Shown piece by piece: positions 42,273 to 54,297 of a DNA stretch of 64,000 bases. Source of the stretch: Hygrocybe punicea (taxonomy: Eukaryota > Basidiomycota > Agaricomycetes > Agaricales > Hygrophoraceae). The position numbers and the translations under genes are program-made. How positions within the stretch are numbered: position 1 is the stretch's first letter; every line of letters starts with the position of its first letter. The notes below the pieces were generated by a model. The model made no database searches. It was not told where the DNA came from and saw nothing but the letters and a program-made list of their open reading frames with translations. The stretch is from the NCBI GenBank assembly GCA_963556145.1, contig OY744471.1:4891590-4955589 (forward strand), in the 5' to 3' direction.

Positions 42273-45200
42273 CTAAGAACTCGCCGCCGCCGCCTTCGCC
42301 TCTTTGATATCTTGCTTGATCTTGAGGCTCTTCTGGACGTACACCTGCGGAACCCAACATAATACCACCATTATCAACCTATACAGCAATCCTATTACTC
42401 ACCTCTTTCTTGTCGGGTGCAAGCGCGTCCCAGGCAAGGTTGAACTCAGCCTTCGTAACATGGTTGTTGGTGCAGTACTCTTTGGCAAACAGGTTCCTGA
42501 GAATTAAATCATCAGTAGAAGTTAGCAAGCAAATGTACCACTTATTTTGGGCTCGAAGTCTGCGTCGCGATGTACTTCTTCTTCCCCTTCGCTGCCACTG
42601 ACGAACTCACCCCTCCCTTTGCCACTGCACTGATGACAACTTGCCCCGACTCGCTATTTCAATAATAATAATAATAAGTAAAACGAGATGTATCTAATGA
42701 AAAACTTACAAAGGGTTAATGATCTCACGCAACTCTCCCATCATCGTCGCTGTCTGAGAGTTCTGGACTTGCTGTATGTTGCCAGGGGGTGCATTCATCT
42801 CTTCCTCGCGTTCCAGGACTGGACCTGCCAAGGATCGTCAAAGTGCCACACAAAAGGGATAAGATCTCCGTACCTTGAATTTTATTTTCAATGGACAACG
42901 TCAGGGTGTCCGTGATCAGAGCCTCGACAGTAGATTTAACGGTCTGACCATCTGCTGTGAATGGATTGGCAGTGGGCACCGTTCCATCTTTTGCGGTATC
43001 GCCTGTTGACCCCCTGGACTCTTCTCCAGATTTTGTAGATGGCTTGTCAGACGACGTGGATTTGTCATTGGCAGATGAGGTTAGGTCAGACGAGGGGAGG
43101 TCGCTAGACAGCGTGTCGACATCGGTAACGATAACCGTGGCTTTCTGCGGAACCTTGAGTTTCTTCTTCTTCTTCCAACCCGCTGCAGATGTCGAGTTTT
43201 GTTTCTGTGGAAGTTGCATGTAGTCGTCTTCATCACCCTTGTCCTCCTTAATAGCGCGGCCGACACCCTCATTCTCACTGTCGTTGCTTGAGACATGCTG
43301 GCTGTACCAGCCAGGATAGATTACCGTGGCAATAGCGTTGAGTTTCCAGTGGTCTTCGCACAGCCGCAGCTCGCAGGCATACCCATATATCTGTAGACGC
43401 ACAAATTCATGGAAGAGACAACTTCCTTTTCCCCACGTTGGCGGTGCAGTGCCTTTGACTTCCCACTGGCGCCAGATTTCACGATAGTGTTGGGGAAGTT
43501 CGGTCTCAGACCGACCCAAACCCGGTTTAGACCGAACCGAAACCGCCGGTTTCGGTTTCGGTTTGGGAAATTTCGGCTGAGACCGAACTGTTCAGTCTCC
43601 GGTTTGGAGATTTGGCCGTGGGCCGAAACGGTTTCAAACTCAGTTTGAACCGCAAACCGACAGTCCAAAGTCGGCTACATGGCTGACTTCGAAAGTCACC
43701 CAAAGTCACCAACCCCACCAACAACACCCCCGATATACGCCAAACGAAGACGATGGAGCACCCGAGGTCAACAAAACGGGCGGCGGGGTACTCCCTGCCA
43801 CCCGCGTATGTTTTTTATTTTTATTTATTCGAACTTAACTAACGCATTTACAAATTACAGGTTGATGCACCACGGCCACCACCACCACCACCACAACAAC
43901 GGCAACGACAACGGCGACGGTTACAACCACCGTCAACGCCACGCCGGACGCGCCCACAGCAACGCCCACGGCCCACCCCCAGCGCCACGCCAAACGCGTT
44001 CAAAACGCGCGCCAAACGTACGTGAATGGGGTGGAGTCAACAAGGTGGAAGAGCAGCAGGGGTGGTGCATCCACCCCGCTCCTTCGTGGTATGTACCTTT
44101 ATTCAATTTTTCACTGATTTATTCGTCCATTATAGAACGCGGCACCGTACCACCACCACCACACAACACTAACACCACCGAGGAAGGCCAACGCGGGGTC
44201 AACCCGGCCGTCGTCGTGTGTACAACGCGTATGACGCGTCCGGACACCCTCGCGAAGAGGCTCCTATGCCACCACCACCACGCGTCCGCCGAAAACAACC
44301 AAAGCGGCCCAGCCGTCGTCGCGTGCACAACGCGTATGACGCGTGGGGCACCACCACCACCACCACCACCACCACCATCACGCGTCCACCAAAAACGGCC
44401 AACGCGGTCAACCCACATCGCATGTACAACGCGTGTGACGCGTCGGGACACCCATGGAGAAGCCCGCGTGCGGCTCAATGCCGGCGCAGGGTGTGCCAGC
44501 ACCCCAGCACCCCAATCTCACCTCGCAAACAGGCTGGCCACGTCAATTGATGTGCGCAGCACTGTTGCGAGGTCAGAATGGTGCAGGGGCACTGAGCACT
44601 AGCGGTCCGCGGTTCAGACCGCGTTTGGACCGAAACCAAACCGATGCAAACCGTTTGCATCGGTTTCGGTCTGGTTTGGGGACTTTGGGTGGAAAACCGG
44701 ACCATTCGGTTTCCGGTTTGGGCAAAAAGGCCCCAAACCGGACCAAACCGAACTTCCCCAACACTATTTCACGAAGCCGATTGCTGATCCCAGTAACACA
44801 ATAGCCGTCAACGGGGTTGCCATTCTCGTCCTCAATATACTGGCATTTGACGTTGACCCCAGCCGCACATCGTTGTTTGCCTTTGGTTCCTGCAGTGTTG
44901 TTGACGACAGTGGTCAAATTAGCTTCCGTTTGGGTGGTCCACTCGTTTTTGCGCCAGTATTTTATGTTGGGATATTTGTTTCTGTCGAGAGGTTGCAAAA
45001 GAAGTTGAGTGTCGGATTGAGGAGAGCTAGGAGAAAGACTCAGGCTGCCGGATCTCGATATGGCACCCATTGTTGTCTGGATCCTGAAACTAGCTTCGTT
45101 TGAGGTGTGATGGGTTTGCATCATGGATTCCAACATGTCACTACAACAAAATTAGTAGTAAGAACATAGTGTATACAAAACTTACCGGGAGAGGTTTAAT

Positions 45201-45624
45201 TGTGATTTCAAGCGGATGTTTTCATGGAAGAGGTCTTGATAAACTGGATTGCGAATGAGGAAATCGTGGGAGAGTGATTCGATGACCGGGCCTTGGTACA
45301 TTCTGTGCTGGGACCACAGATCACGGTAATCATCAGTAGCAACAAAAAACATTAGTATATGCGCACCGTTTCTATTTCCCGGCTCAAATTCCAGATACTT
45401 GCAGGGTCCTGAGGACTATTTTGCATCGTTTGAAAAGGCCTGCGAACTTGTCCGCGATTCCCTCCAGGTGCTGGTATTGAGAATGAGGCTTGCATTTCCG
45501 ATGAAGGAAAGTGGCGTATGGGCTCTGGTATATCAGGAGAGTCGTCAAGGTCACAATCATAGTGGTTGGGGTGTGTGTGTGTCGGGGTGAAGAAGGGTCT
45601 GTTGGTGTTGCTGCTGCCCGACAT
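42273..45624 (-). pseudogene. Agaricomycete family protein, cargo of the CACTA element, split by a hAT-type insertion
   Basis: A multi-exon gene read from ATG 45624 to a TAG at 42275-42273. Pieces: N-terminus rich in Thr/His/Pro (45624-45399); 'GPVIESLSHDFLIRNPVYQD' (45320-45185); 'DMLESMMQTHH...NIKYWRKNEWTTQTEANL...' (45140-44775); then, after the insertion, 'IWRQWEVKGTAPPTWGKGS...FELRLC-like block, 'WKLNAIATVIYPGWYSQ', a Lys-rich stretch, 'ENKIQ', and a C-terminal 'NNHVTKAEFNLAWDALAPDK'. Relatives are uncharacterised proteins common in Agaricomycetes. The element at 43485-44766 lies in an exon between 'NRLRE' and 'IW', flanked by TTTCACGA duplications, so the product is broken unless the insert is spliced out. 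Exact exon borders at both ends are uncertain. Confidence 0.65.
43485..44766 (+). mobile_element. Non-autonomous hAT-type element, copy A (1282 bp)
   Basis: Ends TAGTGTTGGGGAAGTTCGGT and its inverse, with an exact 8-bp duplication TTTCACGA (43477-43484 and 44767-44774). Subterminal DNA repeats AAACCG/CGGTTT motifs. The interior carries an open frame of about 300 codons (43679-44602) rich in His, Pro and Thr runs, with intron-like segments (GTATGTTTTT near 43806 to ACAG near 43860; GTATGTACC near 44088 to ATAG near 44137). Near-identical to copy B at 50309-51602 but inverted. No transposase. Confidence 0.9.
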
Positions 45625-45675
45625 GGTGGCACTGGGCAGAGGTCAGCGCATGTGACGTCACGCTCACATCCTGCC

Positions 45676-46138
45676 ATGAACGTACCCGCAAGTCGTGTTG
45701 TTACGCTCTTTGTCAATGCCCTCACTGCCGACTGGAAGAAGTATACCATTCATTTCAATACGGAGACATCAGGCTCCATGGTGAGCCAATTTAATCAAAT
45801 TTTCAGCGACAAACTCACCTTTTTAGACCATTATCCTAAATATTCGCGAGGTGCCCATGATCGACGAGAGTGTCAAGTATGAAGAGAGCGATATGAAGGT
45901 TCCGAACAAAAGGGAGATCCCTGTGAAGGACAAACCGGCTGATATATACGCTATTGCCAAGCCCTCGATTGTTCTTGCACACCGCATTGTGCCTGGCCCT
46001 CGCCCAGAAGGATTTGTGCCCCCGATTCACACCTATTCCATTCGAGATGCGAACGAGGAAGACTTTGGGACGATGGGAGGCAAACGCCGTGGTTCATTCA
46101 AGGAAAACATCGACCCCATCAAGCGCAGGAAGTTGTAG
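45676..46138 (+). CDS. Small gene inside the CACTA element (138 aa), unknown function
   Basis: Two exons, 45676-45780 and 45827-46138 (46-nt GT-AG intron), start ATG at 45676, stop TAG. The product begins 'MNVPASRVVTLFVNALTADW', has a charged middle and ends with basic clusters 'GGKRRGSF' and 'IDPIKRRKL' resembling a nuclear localisation signal. It overlaps nothing, starts 52 bp from the divergent minus-strand cargo gene and ends 84 bp from the convergent transposase, so it fills the gap between the two large genes of the element. It could be a small DNA-binding or regulatory accessory protein; not recognised as a known family. An additional 5' exon cannot be excluded. Confidence 0.5.
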
Positions 46139-46222
46139 TTGTACTATTTCTTTGTATTCAGATTGTGTCTGTCGTTCTTGCAATGTGCAGGTGTTTTCAT
46201 TCGGATACATATGTGCTACAAC

Positions 46223-49200
46223 CTACACAAAGACATCCAACTCCTCAAGCCCACTGAGATTAGTAACTTCGAGTCCAATTTTTTCACCAACAAAATACTC
46301 GCCCTCATTGAAAGGGAACGGTACCATTGCAACAACAGAGCAGATGTTCTTGACGCCAATAACCTGCAACGCCTGTGCACCTTGATATCGACACGTCCAA
46401 AGGGTGTGGTATGATTTCTGGAGTAACTCGAGATCAGGTGGGGAATAGTCTGAGACAAGGGCGAGAGTGTGGGTGTCGTCATGGATTGTAACTTGAAGGA
46501 AAAATTGCACTTCGCCATAGAAAACAGTCTCGTCGAGAACATACTGGAAGAAATGTTAGTCCTGGGCGCTACCAGTATTTGGGAAGATTTACCCGGACGT
46601 TACGCGATATGCGAACTTTTTCGAGTGACCTCATCTTCTCCTTCCAGGCCGAACAAGCAATCTGCCCAGTGGGAACACGTACGTGGGCCCATCGACAAAC
46701 TCGGGGGTTCCAGTTTCCAACATCTTCACCAGTTTGTTCGTGCATATATGCACGCAGCACAGTAGCAGCAGGGCCTCGTATCGTTCTCATTATCTCATCC
46801 CTCGCACGCAGCAAAACATATCCATTACCGATATCTTGTGAACCACGGGGATTCTTGGGATCCTTGTTGAGTTCGGGTATCATTGACTTGAGAGCATTGG
46901 TTTGAGCACGGCAAAGTCCACGTCGAGACAGGGTTGTCAATGGCTGGGAGGGTTGTTTCATTTCTTCAGTGAGATTACCGATTGTTCGCTCCATCAACCA
47001 TTGTGTGAAGTAGCACAATGGTCCGAGTTTGTGAACCAATGGTGCCAAGTGCAGCAAAATATGAAGGACCGGTCGGCAGAAGTGGATGCGTTCGGGTTTG
47101 CGGTGACAGTAGATTTCTTCGAACTCCCGAACAAAGTTGATGAGAAGTAGGTGGGCTTCCATAAGTTGATTGTTGGAGATTGTGCATTGATGGAGGACTC
47201 GCATGGCCTGTGCAAGTTTGCAGAAGTTGGTGAAGTAAGGGTCGGGAAGGATGCTGTAAAGAAGACCAGGACCTAGCACGAATATATACGTGAGGAATTC
47301 CCAGGCCTTGTAGCCACTGGAAATTTTCTCACTGGGATTACGAGGGGGTCGATCGAATGAGCCAGGAAGGTGTGGTGTTGCATCAGCAACACATTTGCCA
47401 TGCTCTTCCCATACATCACCTTGCAAAACCGCCCAGTCCCATGTCGCCTTGTCATCGGGTGCCTTGACTGACATTTTTCCTCGCCAAAGATCCAATAGAA
47501 GGTCGGGGGTATTGAGGGCAGCAATGTGCATAATGTCGGGAGCAAAGCACATGGGGATTGGTAGCATTCGGGGTACAGAAAGACCAGAGAATAGACTGGG
47601 CTTGCTTATGCCAGTCTTGCGACGGCGATCAGTGTATTCTGCGACCCCTGCAGAGGCCAAGAGGAAGTTGAGATTTGCATAGTAATCGCCAGGCGCACGC
47701 ATGGGCATTTGTTCGAATGGATAGTCATCATGGTCGCTCCCTGGAAGTGCATAATTGGTGGGCTTGAGGTGCGCAGTGTAATAGGTGTTGTCGTTGTGTA
47801 ACCGACGTCCTCTCATGGGACAATATGTCCTGCAACCATAATAGCCAATATGGCCGACAAGCCCGTTCATGTGTGTAGCCCCAGGTCCATCAGCAGCGCC
47901 TATTGCAAAAAAGGGCTTGGAATTGTGCACGGTACGATCACATGCATCCCAGATGCGAAAACCTTCTCGTTGAAGAGCAGAAAGATGGTGGATGCTGGGG
48001 AAAAGAAACGAGTCAAAGTGTTGCAGAGGGAGGGGTCCAGGAATGAATCCTCCGATGGGTACACTAGCTACCTTGTACCTGACATCGGGGGCCATGTTGT
48101 AGAGACACCATATCGACAGCCAAAAATTGGAGAGCTTGTTGCGGAAGAGTTGGGCGCCATCGAGGGAGATGAGTAAAACGGTGTCGTGGTCACCGATTTG
48201 ACCTGCGCGATAGGCTGCAAGATACTCCGAGCCACAAAGGAAATCCTCATATTGGTCGATTTCACCATTATTTGCTGCTATCGCGTTAAGGATCTGTGGA
48301 GTGTGGGTAGATCGATATCGCATGGCCTCAGCGCTCTTCCTACTCCGCCACATCGCTTGGAGCTGCGGACCAAGAGGGATGGTGAGGAAAGTTTTACGTG
48401 GGATGCGAGTCTCACCATTACTTGCATCGTATTGGATTTGATCATAGCGAAATTCACCACATTTGGGGCAGTGAGTGAGTCCAGCAAAAGGACCTGTGTA
48501 GCCGATGCAGGAGTTGTCGCACATGTCGTACTCGAGGGGTAGGATTCCCATCATTTCGTTAATCTTGGACTTGAGAGTGTCAATGGAAGGATATTCGCAT
48601 TCGGGAAAACATTCCGAGATGGCTTGACCAACAGTGGTGTAAGTAGCTTGGGAGGCCTTGGTCGTTGCTAGATAGATTTTTAATGCGAGTAAGAGATCAA
48701 GATTGTCAGTGTCTGGTGGTCCCATGGGGGGATTGCGGAGTCGGTGGATGGTGTCAGCATCAAGGTTGCCATTATCGAGGGTTGCAGAGTGGACAAGGTT
48801 AATGAAAGCCAGCAATATGTTGAGGTCATCGAGTATAGCGGGGTGAAAGGCTGGATCAGGGTCTTCTTGAGCAGGATCGGGCTCTGCTTGAGCTGGAGGG
48901 GAGCCTGGAGGATCAAATGCTTCATCATCGGCAAGATGGGGGTCTGCTAGACTGCCAGGGTCAACTGGGTCCTGCTGGCAGGAGATAAGGATGATTTAGA
49001 TACAGATGAAAAAATGACTCACCACTCCATCCGCCAGATCATCCTCTGGTGCAGGTGCATGATCCTCCTGCTCCGCCGGTTGGATGGGATCGACGTAAAT
49101 ATTCTCGAGATCATCAGGTTGCGCTGCATCGACAGGTAGAAGTACTGCGTCAGCATAGATGTCGTTGAAGTCGTTGTGCATCTGCACATCATGGTCTTCA

Positions 49201-49445
49201 CGGCCAGCTGGATGGCCTTGGACATCCTGAGAATTATCTGACACGTCCCCATCACTATCATGGTCATGAATGTCGGCTGGGCGAGCTTGTAGATCAATGT
49301 TGCGTTCAGCAAGGAACTGATCCAGTGCAGAGCTGATTCGGGCTTGGCGATGGGCTGCATGGGCAAAGTACGTTCGTTTGGACACTTGTCGGGGAGGCTG
49401 GCAGTATTTGGAACAGTCGCAAACGTAGAGATGGTTGGCAGACAT
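46223..49445 (-). CDS. TNP2-type (CACTA, En/Spm superfamily) transposase
   Basis: Three exons: 49445-49023, 48971-46593, 46543-46223, giving 1040 aa without a break. Order: short Cys-rich start ('VCDCSKYCQ'); acidic linker; zinc-ribbon-like pairs C-x3-C and C-x2-C ('MCDNSC', 'HCPKC', about residues 292-312); the RNase H-like core with 'LLISLDGAQLF' (Asp near 412), 'MCFAPDIMHI' (second Asp) and 'WLMERTIGNL' (Glu); then a C-terminal beta-rich domain ('YVLDETVFYGEVQFF...VFV'). Transposase_21 (TNP2) family. Exon 2 begins at a CAGCAG tandem acceptor. Intact reading frame and paired element ends suggest an autonomous element, although the element carries two later insertions. Confidence 0.9.
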
Positions 49446-49581
49446 AGTTCTGCTAGCAGTTCAGATCAACAAGTTCAGGATTTTGAAAACATACCGTTGG
49501 TCGATCAAAGACAGAGAGATAGACATAGAGCAAAAGACGAATCTCTTATCTTTAGACACGGAATCAAGGAGTTCCATCGGT
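49446..49581. promoter_or_regulatory. Upstream region of the CACTA transposase
   Basis: Only 136 bp separate the transposase ATG (49445, minus) from an inserted element at 49582, so the upstream promoter zone between the gene and the right CACTA end has been displaced by 3 kb. No clear TATA box seen. Confidence 0.3.
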
Positions 49582-52500
49582 CATCAGGAAAACCCAGGTT
49601 TACTTAATCTGACTTAATCTTGACTTAATCCAACTTATTTCATAAATTAAGGCGTTTTAGGTAGTTAAGTGATTAAGTGGAATTAAGAAGGTCCATCTAC
49701 TTAATTTCACTTATTCCGTTATTTTTATAAAATTTTAGTTTCAATAAATGATTGGTACTACTACTACTACTCGAAGGGCAACAGCAGAGAGGGGAAGCAG
49801 TATATTACAAGAACCCATGCCCACTAGTATCACTTTGCCCCCCGTAATAGCAGCCTGATACAAAAATGATCAGTTGATGCCAGTGATTGCACAGAGAACT
49901 GGTGAATAAAAGAGCTTACGAGGATAGACATTTGCTCTGTGCCAGTGCATTTGAAGACCACATCGAACCATAGCACTGTTGCTGGTATGCTGGTGTAGGT
50001 GTTGGTGCCGCGCTGGTACTGACGTGGCAACTGGCACCATTGCTTGTGCTAGTGCCGGCTGGCGCCATCGCTGTGCCATGCTGGTACCGTCAGCGTGCTG
50101 TGCTGGTGCCATCGGTGTGTCATGCCGGTACTGGCGCGGATGGGACGCACAGCCAGGAGAGTCTTGAAACACGAAGCGGTGTTGATACCGTCTGCTACCA
50201 TTTCGCCGTCGTTGAGTAATTCTTCGTCTTCCTCCTTTTCAGATTTGCGGTGGCGAGCATTCTGGTCACTATTCCACATGTCAAAAGTTGAGCTTCCAGA
50301 GTTTGGATTAGTGTTGGGGAAGTTCGGTTTGGTCCGGTTTGGGGCCTTTTTGCCCAAACCGGAAACCGAATGGTCCGGTTTTCCACCCAAAGTCCCCAAA
50401 CCAGACCGAAACCGATGCAAACGGTTTGCATCGGTTTGGTTTCGGTCCAAACGCGGTCTGAACCGCGGACCGCTAGTGCTCAGTGCCCCTGCACCATTCT
50501 GACCTCGCAACAGTGCTGCGCACATCAATTGACGTGGCCAGCCTGTTTGCGAGGTGAGATTGGGGTGCTGGGGTGCTGGCACACCCTGCGCCGGCATTGA
50601 GCCGCACGCGGGCTTCTCCATGGGTGTCCCGACGCGTCACACGCGTTGTACATGCGATGTGGGTTGACCGCGTTGGCCGTTTTTGGTGGACGCGTGATGG
50701 TGGTGGTGGTGGTGGTGGTGGTGGTGGTGGTGGTGGTGCCCCACGCGTCATACGCGTTGTGCACGCGACGACGGCTGGGCCGCTTTGGTTGTTTTCGGCG
50801 GACGCGTGGTGGTGGTGGCATAGGAGCCTCTTCGCGAGGGTGTCCGGACGCGTCATACGCGTTGTACACACGACGACGGCCGGGTTGACCCCGCGTTGGC
50901 CTTCCTCGGTGGTGTTAGTGTTGTGTGGTGGTGGTGGTACGGTGCCGCGTTCTATAATGGACGAATAAATCAGTGAAAAATTGAATAAAGGTACATACCA
51001 CGAAGGAGCGGGGTGGATGCACCACCCCTGCTGCTCTTCCACCTTGTTGACTCCACCCCATTCACGTACGTTTGGCGCGCGTTTTGAACGCGTTTGGCGT
51101 GGCGCTGGGGGTGGGCCGTGGGCGTTGCTGTGGGCGCGTCCGGCGTGGCGTTGACGGTGGTTGTAACCGTCGCCGTTGTCGTTGCCGTTGTTGTGGTGGT
51201 GGTGGTGGTGGCCGTGGTGCATCAACCTGTAATTTGTAAATGCGTTAGTTAAGTTCGAATAAATAAAAATAAAAAACATACGCGGGCGGCAGGGAGTACC
51301 CCGCCGCCCGTTTTGTCGACCTCGGGTGCTCCATCGTCATCGTTTGGCGTATATCGGGGGTGTTGTTGGTGGGGTTGGTGACTTTGGGTGACTTTCGAAG
51401 TCAGCCATGTAGCCGACTTTGGACTGTCGGTTTGCGGTTCAAACTGAGTTTGAAACCATTTCGGCCCACGGCCAAATCTCCAAACCGGAGACTGAACAGT
51501 TCGGTCTCAGCCGAAATTTCCCAAACCGAAACCGAAACCGGCGGTTTCGGTTCGGTCTAAACCGGGTTTGGGTCGGTCTGAGACCGAACTTCCCCAACAC
51601 TAGTTTGGATCAAAAACATTACTTAACGGGTTTTCTCCCCCTCCCTTTTGGCTTTGGCTGCACATCCATCATGGCAGCATATTCTGGATCACGGGCTTTC
51701 TATAAGGGCTCATCAGTGTTAGTGCTCATCGTCCCTGTCGCCGTACTGGCCATGCCGTTATGCTTGTCCTATTGTCGCTGTTGCAATCATCGTCGCCATG
51801 CCGGCCATCCTGGTCATTGGCCTTGCCATCCTTGTCTTCACCATCTTTGTCCTCCACCTCGTTGTCATTGTGGAGAAAAAATAAAAATAAAAGTACCAAT
51901 TTCTTAAGTGCTGGGGTCACCCAGGTTGGTATCCAGTGTGCGTCAAGGGGACAGTGTACTGTCGCTTTGGTGTTGACTTTGTTCATGTTCTATGTGAAGG
52001 CACCACCTGCAGCAAAATGGGTGTCCGAAGCAATGTTTTGCTATGATCAGTCGACAAAAATATTTTTTAAAATGCTTACCTGCCCACCAGGGCCAGAGCT
52101 CCATGAGAACGTCAACTCTACCAAGGCTCTTGGTATGGAAAGTGACTTGAAACGGGTGAGCCACAAGCTAATGTCGGTGTCCACTCTTATATGGTGGTCC
52201 CTCGTTATTGTTGTCCTCACTGTCCTAAAAGTACATCAATGAGGAAGAAACTTTGGGTTGAGTTTTTACCTATGGGATGCCCTCCATTAAGCCATGCTGG
52301 TACTGGCGTAGGCACTGGTAGTGGTTCTGGCACGGGTGCGGTGTTATTGGTCAAGAGTGAACATCGACCAAACAAAGGTAAAGTATGGACTTACTTTTTT
52401 TTCGACTTCTCAGCATGACAGTAGGGACACAGACCGGCACGGCACCAGCGCCAGCACTAGAACCGGCACAAGTACTAACTACAACTACTAGTAGCATTAT

Positions 52501-52622
52501 ACTAGTATAAAAGTTGAATTTTTATTCTTAGTTAAAATTAAGTTCTTTTAATTTATGGTTAAGTGTGTTTAAGTCCACTAAGTCGATTAAGTCAGATTAA
52601 GTAAACCCGTGTTTTCCTGATG
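49582..52622. mobile_element. Element with CATCAGGAAAAC ends, 3.0 kb, nested in the CACTA element
   Basis: Starts CATCAGGAAAAC at 49582 and ends with its inverse at 52622; next to both ends lies GGTTTACTTAATCTGACTTA (or its inverse) and further ACTTAATC repeats. Flanks GT (49580-49581) and GT (52623-52624) fit a 2-bp duplication, the same pattern as the element at 21277-25004. The interior has GT/AG-bounded, low-complexity coding-like pieces on the minus strand (Gly/Thr/Ala-rich, 49870-50300 and 51610-52420) and hosts hAT-type copy B. No transposase. Confidence 0.7.
50309..51602 (-). mobile_element. Non-autonomous hAT-type element, copy B (1294 bp)
   Basis: Same ends as copy A with its own exact 8-bp duplication GTTTGGAT (50301-50308 and 51603-51610). 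Orientation is opposite to copy A. The sequence is nearly identical; the 12-bp length difference is accounted for by four extra GGT/ACC triplets in one repeat (near 50697-50737). The His/Pro/Thr-rich open frame is at 51279-50473 on the minus strand. Confidence 0.92.
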
Positions 52623-52757
52623 GTGCGGAAGCTACGGAGTTCCATGATTGTCCATCGGGACGATAAAATGCTATATTTTACCATATGCAAATAGAAATTA
52701 TATAAATAAAATTATCTTAAAGTTTCTACCTAGCGGGACTTTTCACTGGGGTTGAAC

Positions 52758-54297
52758 GTGTAATTAACCTAGAAATATACTTATCTATATATAGGTCTGT
52801 TCCGGTTTGCTGTTCGGGTGGCTTCCGCAACCGTTGTTCTCATCGTTCATCGTCTGCATCCCGTTTCATCTATCATGAATCACGCTTTCCATGCATGCTC
52901 TACTCGAGGTGTTATTTATCGTGAGTTACTAACTCGCTCGGATATGATCTGTTAGTCTTAGTTTCCTGTCCTCCGCTGTTATTTTCAAAGTGTGGCAATG
53001 TATTACCTTGAGAATCTCATCCACCGCATTCCAGGTCCAGGTAGCAAGCCGTGCTGAGGTCAAAATAAAGAGAATGGACAACCCACCTAGTGATTCTAAT
53101 CCATTCGTTCATAATTCTAGAGATTGTTTCCCCCGGAGAACATCCCGAACATTCCCGGCTTCTATACATCACATTGTGCAACATCGACCTTTGCTGTGTC
53201 CATTTCCTAATCAATCACCAGTATGCCCTCCACCTGCGGCCTTCCCCGCTATTTGCTCTGTTATCCCAGCCTACTATATTTGCTGCCACGTACAACAACG
53301 GGGGTAGATGGAGCCCCTAGGGGGACTAGGATGAACTGAGTGAGTGGGATACGCGGTGTTCATGCAGTCGTTACAGGAGTGGTCAAAGATCGCAACGAGG
53401 GCCGGGGAGAACTGTAGCAAGAGCGCCGAACATCGTGCTCCAGCTCGAGAAACAATCATTGTGAACCCCCAGGTCCTTCTGTGAGGACAGTGAGCGGCAG
53501 CCTCATCTCTCATACTAATCTGTTCTAGACTTTGATACCAAACCTCTGCCGAGTCTCAACCTGCAACAATAGGGGTCATTTTTAATCTAAATAATTCGCG
53601 AGAACGCTGGACACCTACATGGCAAGGTACGAATTCGCGTACACTGGCAAAATGCGAACACTGTCAATATAAGAAAGTGACACATGTGATGAAAGCCCAC
53701 GTACGAGAGGCCTCTACATAATAGAACATGGCGCTCCAGTTAGCAAGCGGGACGGTGTAGTGCTGAGTGGAGGTGTTAGTCATTTCTTTCTTCACGCCAG
53801 AAAACTAGATGCGAGGCTCACGAGGATCAAGCAGACGAGGCTATCAAAGACAAAACTTGAGCACACCGAGACATATATCTCACACGAAGCCTACATTGTG
53901 AGCAAGCCTTCCAGCCGATCACACGTCAGCTAGATCAAGTGTTCCCACATGTAAAATGTCTGACCTGTCGCGACAGCATATTTGATAACCTCGACCTTCG
54001 ACTATCCGGACGGTGTTCGCGACCCAAGAGGGCCAAGACGGAGGCATGTTGTATGGAAATTCATCGTACCCAGGTTTGTTGTAGGCCAGAATCTGGCAAG
54101 CGTCGACTGCAGTTTCGTGGCGAATAGCAAAGTAGCTGAGGGCAGGACTGGCAGTAGTTATATACCCCATTCGAATTGTGCTCCAATCTAATACAGCTCT
54201 GACCTGAATCTTGTGTTTCAAATTTTCTACTCCTGTGTTTGAACACCGTAAAGTTCCTGAAAACTTGTAGGTTTTCTGGCACTCACAATCTTCTAGT
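52758..54297. other. Intergenic; no convincing gene
   Basis: Short open frames on both strands (for example 52990-53307 plus and 53919-54332 minus) lack recognisable domains. The minus frame at 54191-53919 could be an eroded exon, but I cannot place it. Confidence 0.4.

Larger units (their letters stand above)
41964..52750. mobile_element. CACTA (TNP2-type) transposon, 10.8 kb, with nested elements
   Basis: Inverted ends of about 32 bp beginning CCCAGTGAAAAGTCCCGCTA at 41964 and its inverse at 52750; flanks read GTTGAAC on both sides (41957-41963 and 52751-52757), either a 7-bp duplication or an extension of the ends, since the heptamer is nearly palindromic. Inside lie the TNP2-type transposase (46223-49445, minus), a small plus-strand gene (45676-46138), a large minus-strand gene (42273-45624), and later insertions at 43485-44766 and 49582-52622. 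The ends lack a literal CACTA but hold its inverse-like CACTGGG. Confidence 0.75.

Noticed and set aside
49571..52650. GGAGTTCCAT on both sides of the 49582 element as a 10-bp target duplication
   Set aside because: The right copy is about 15 bp away from the element end, so it is not a direct flank; the 2-bp GT flanks fit better.
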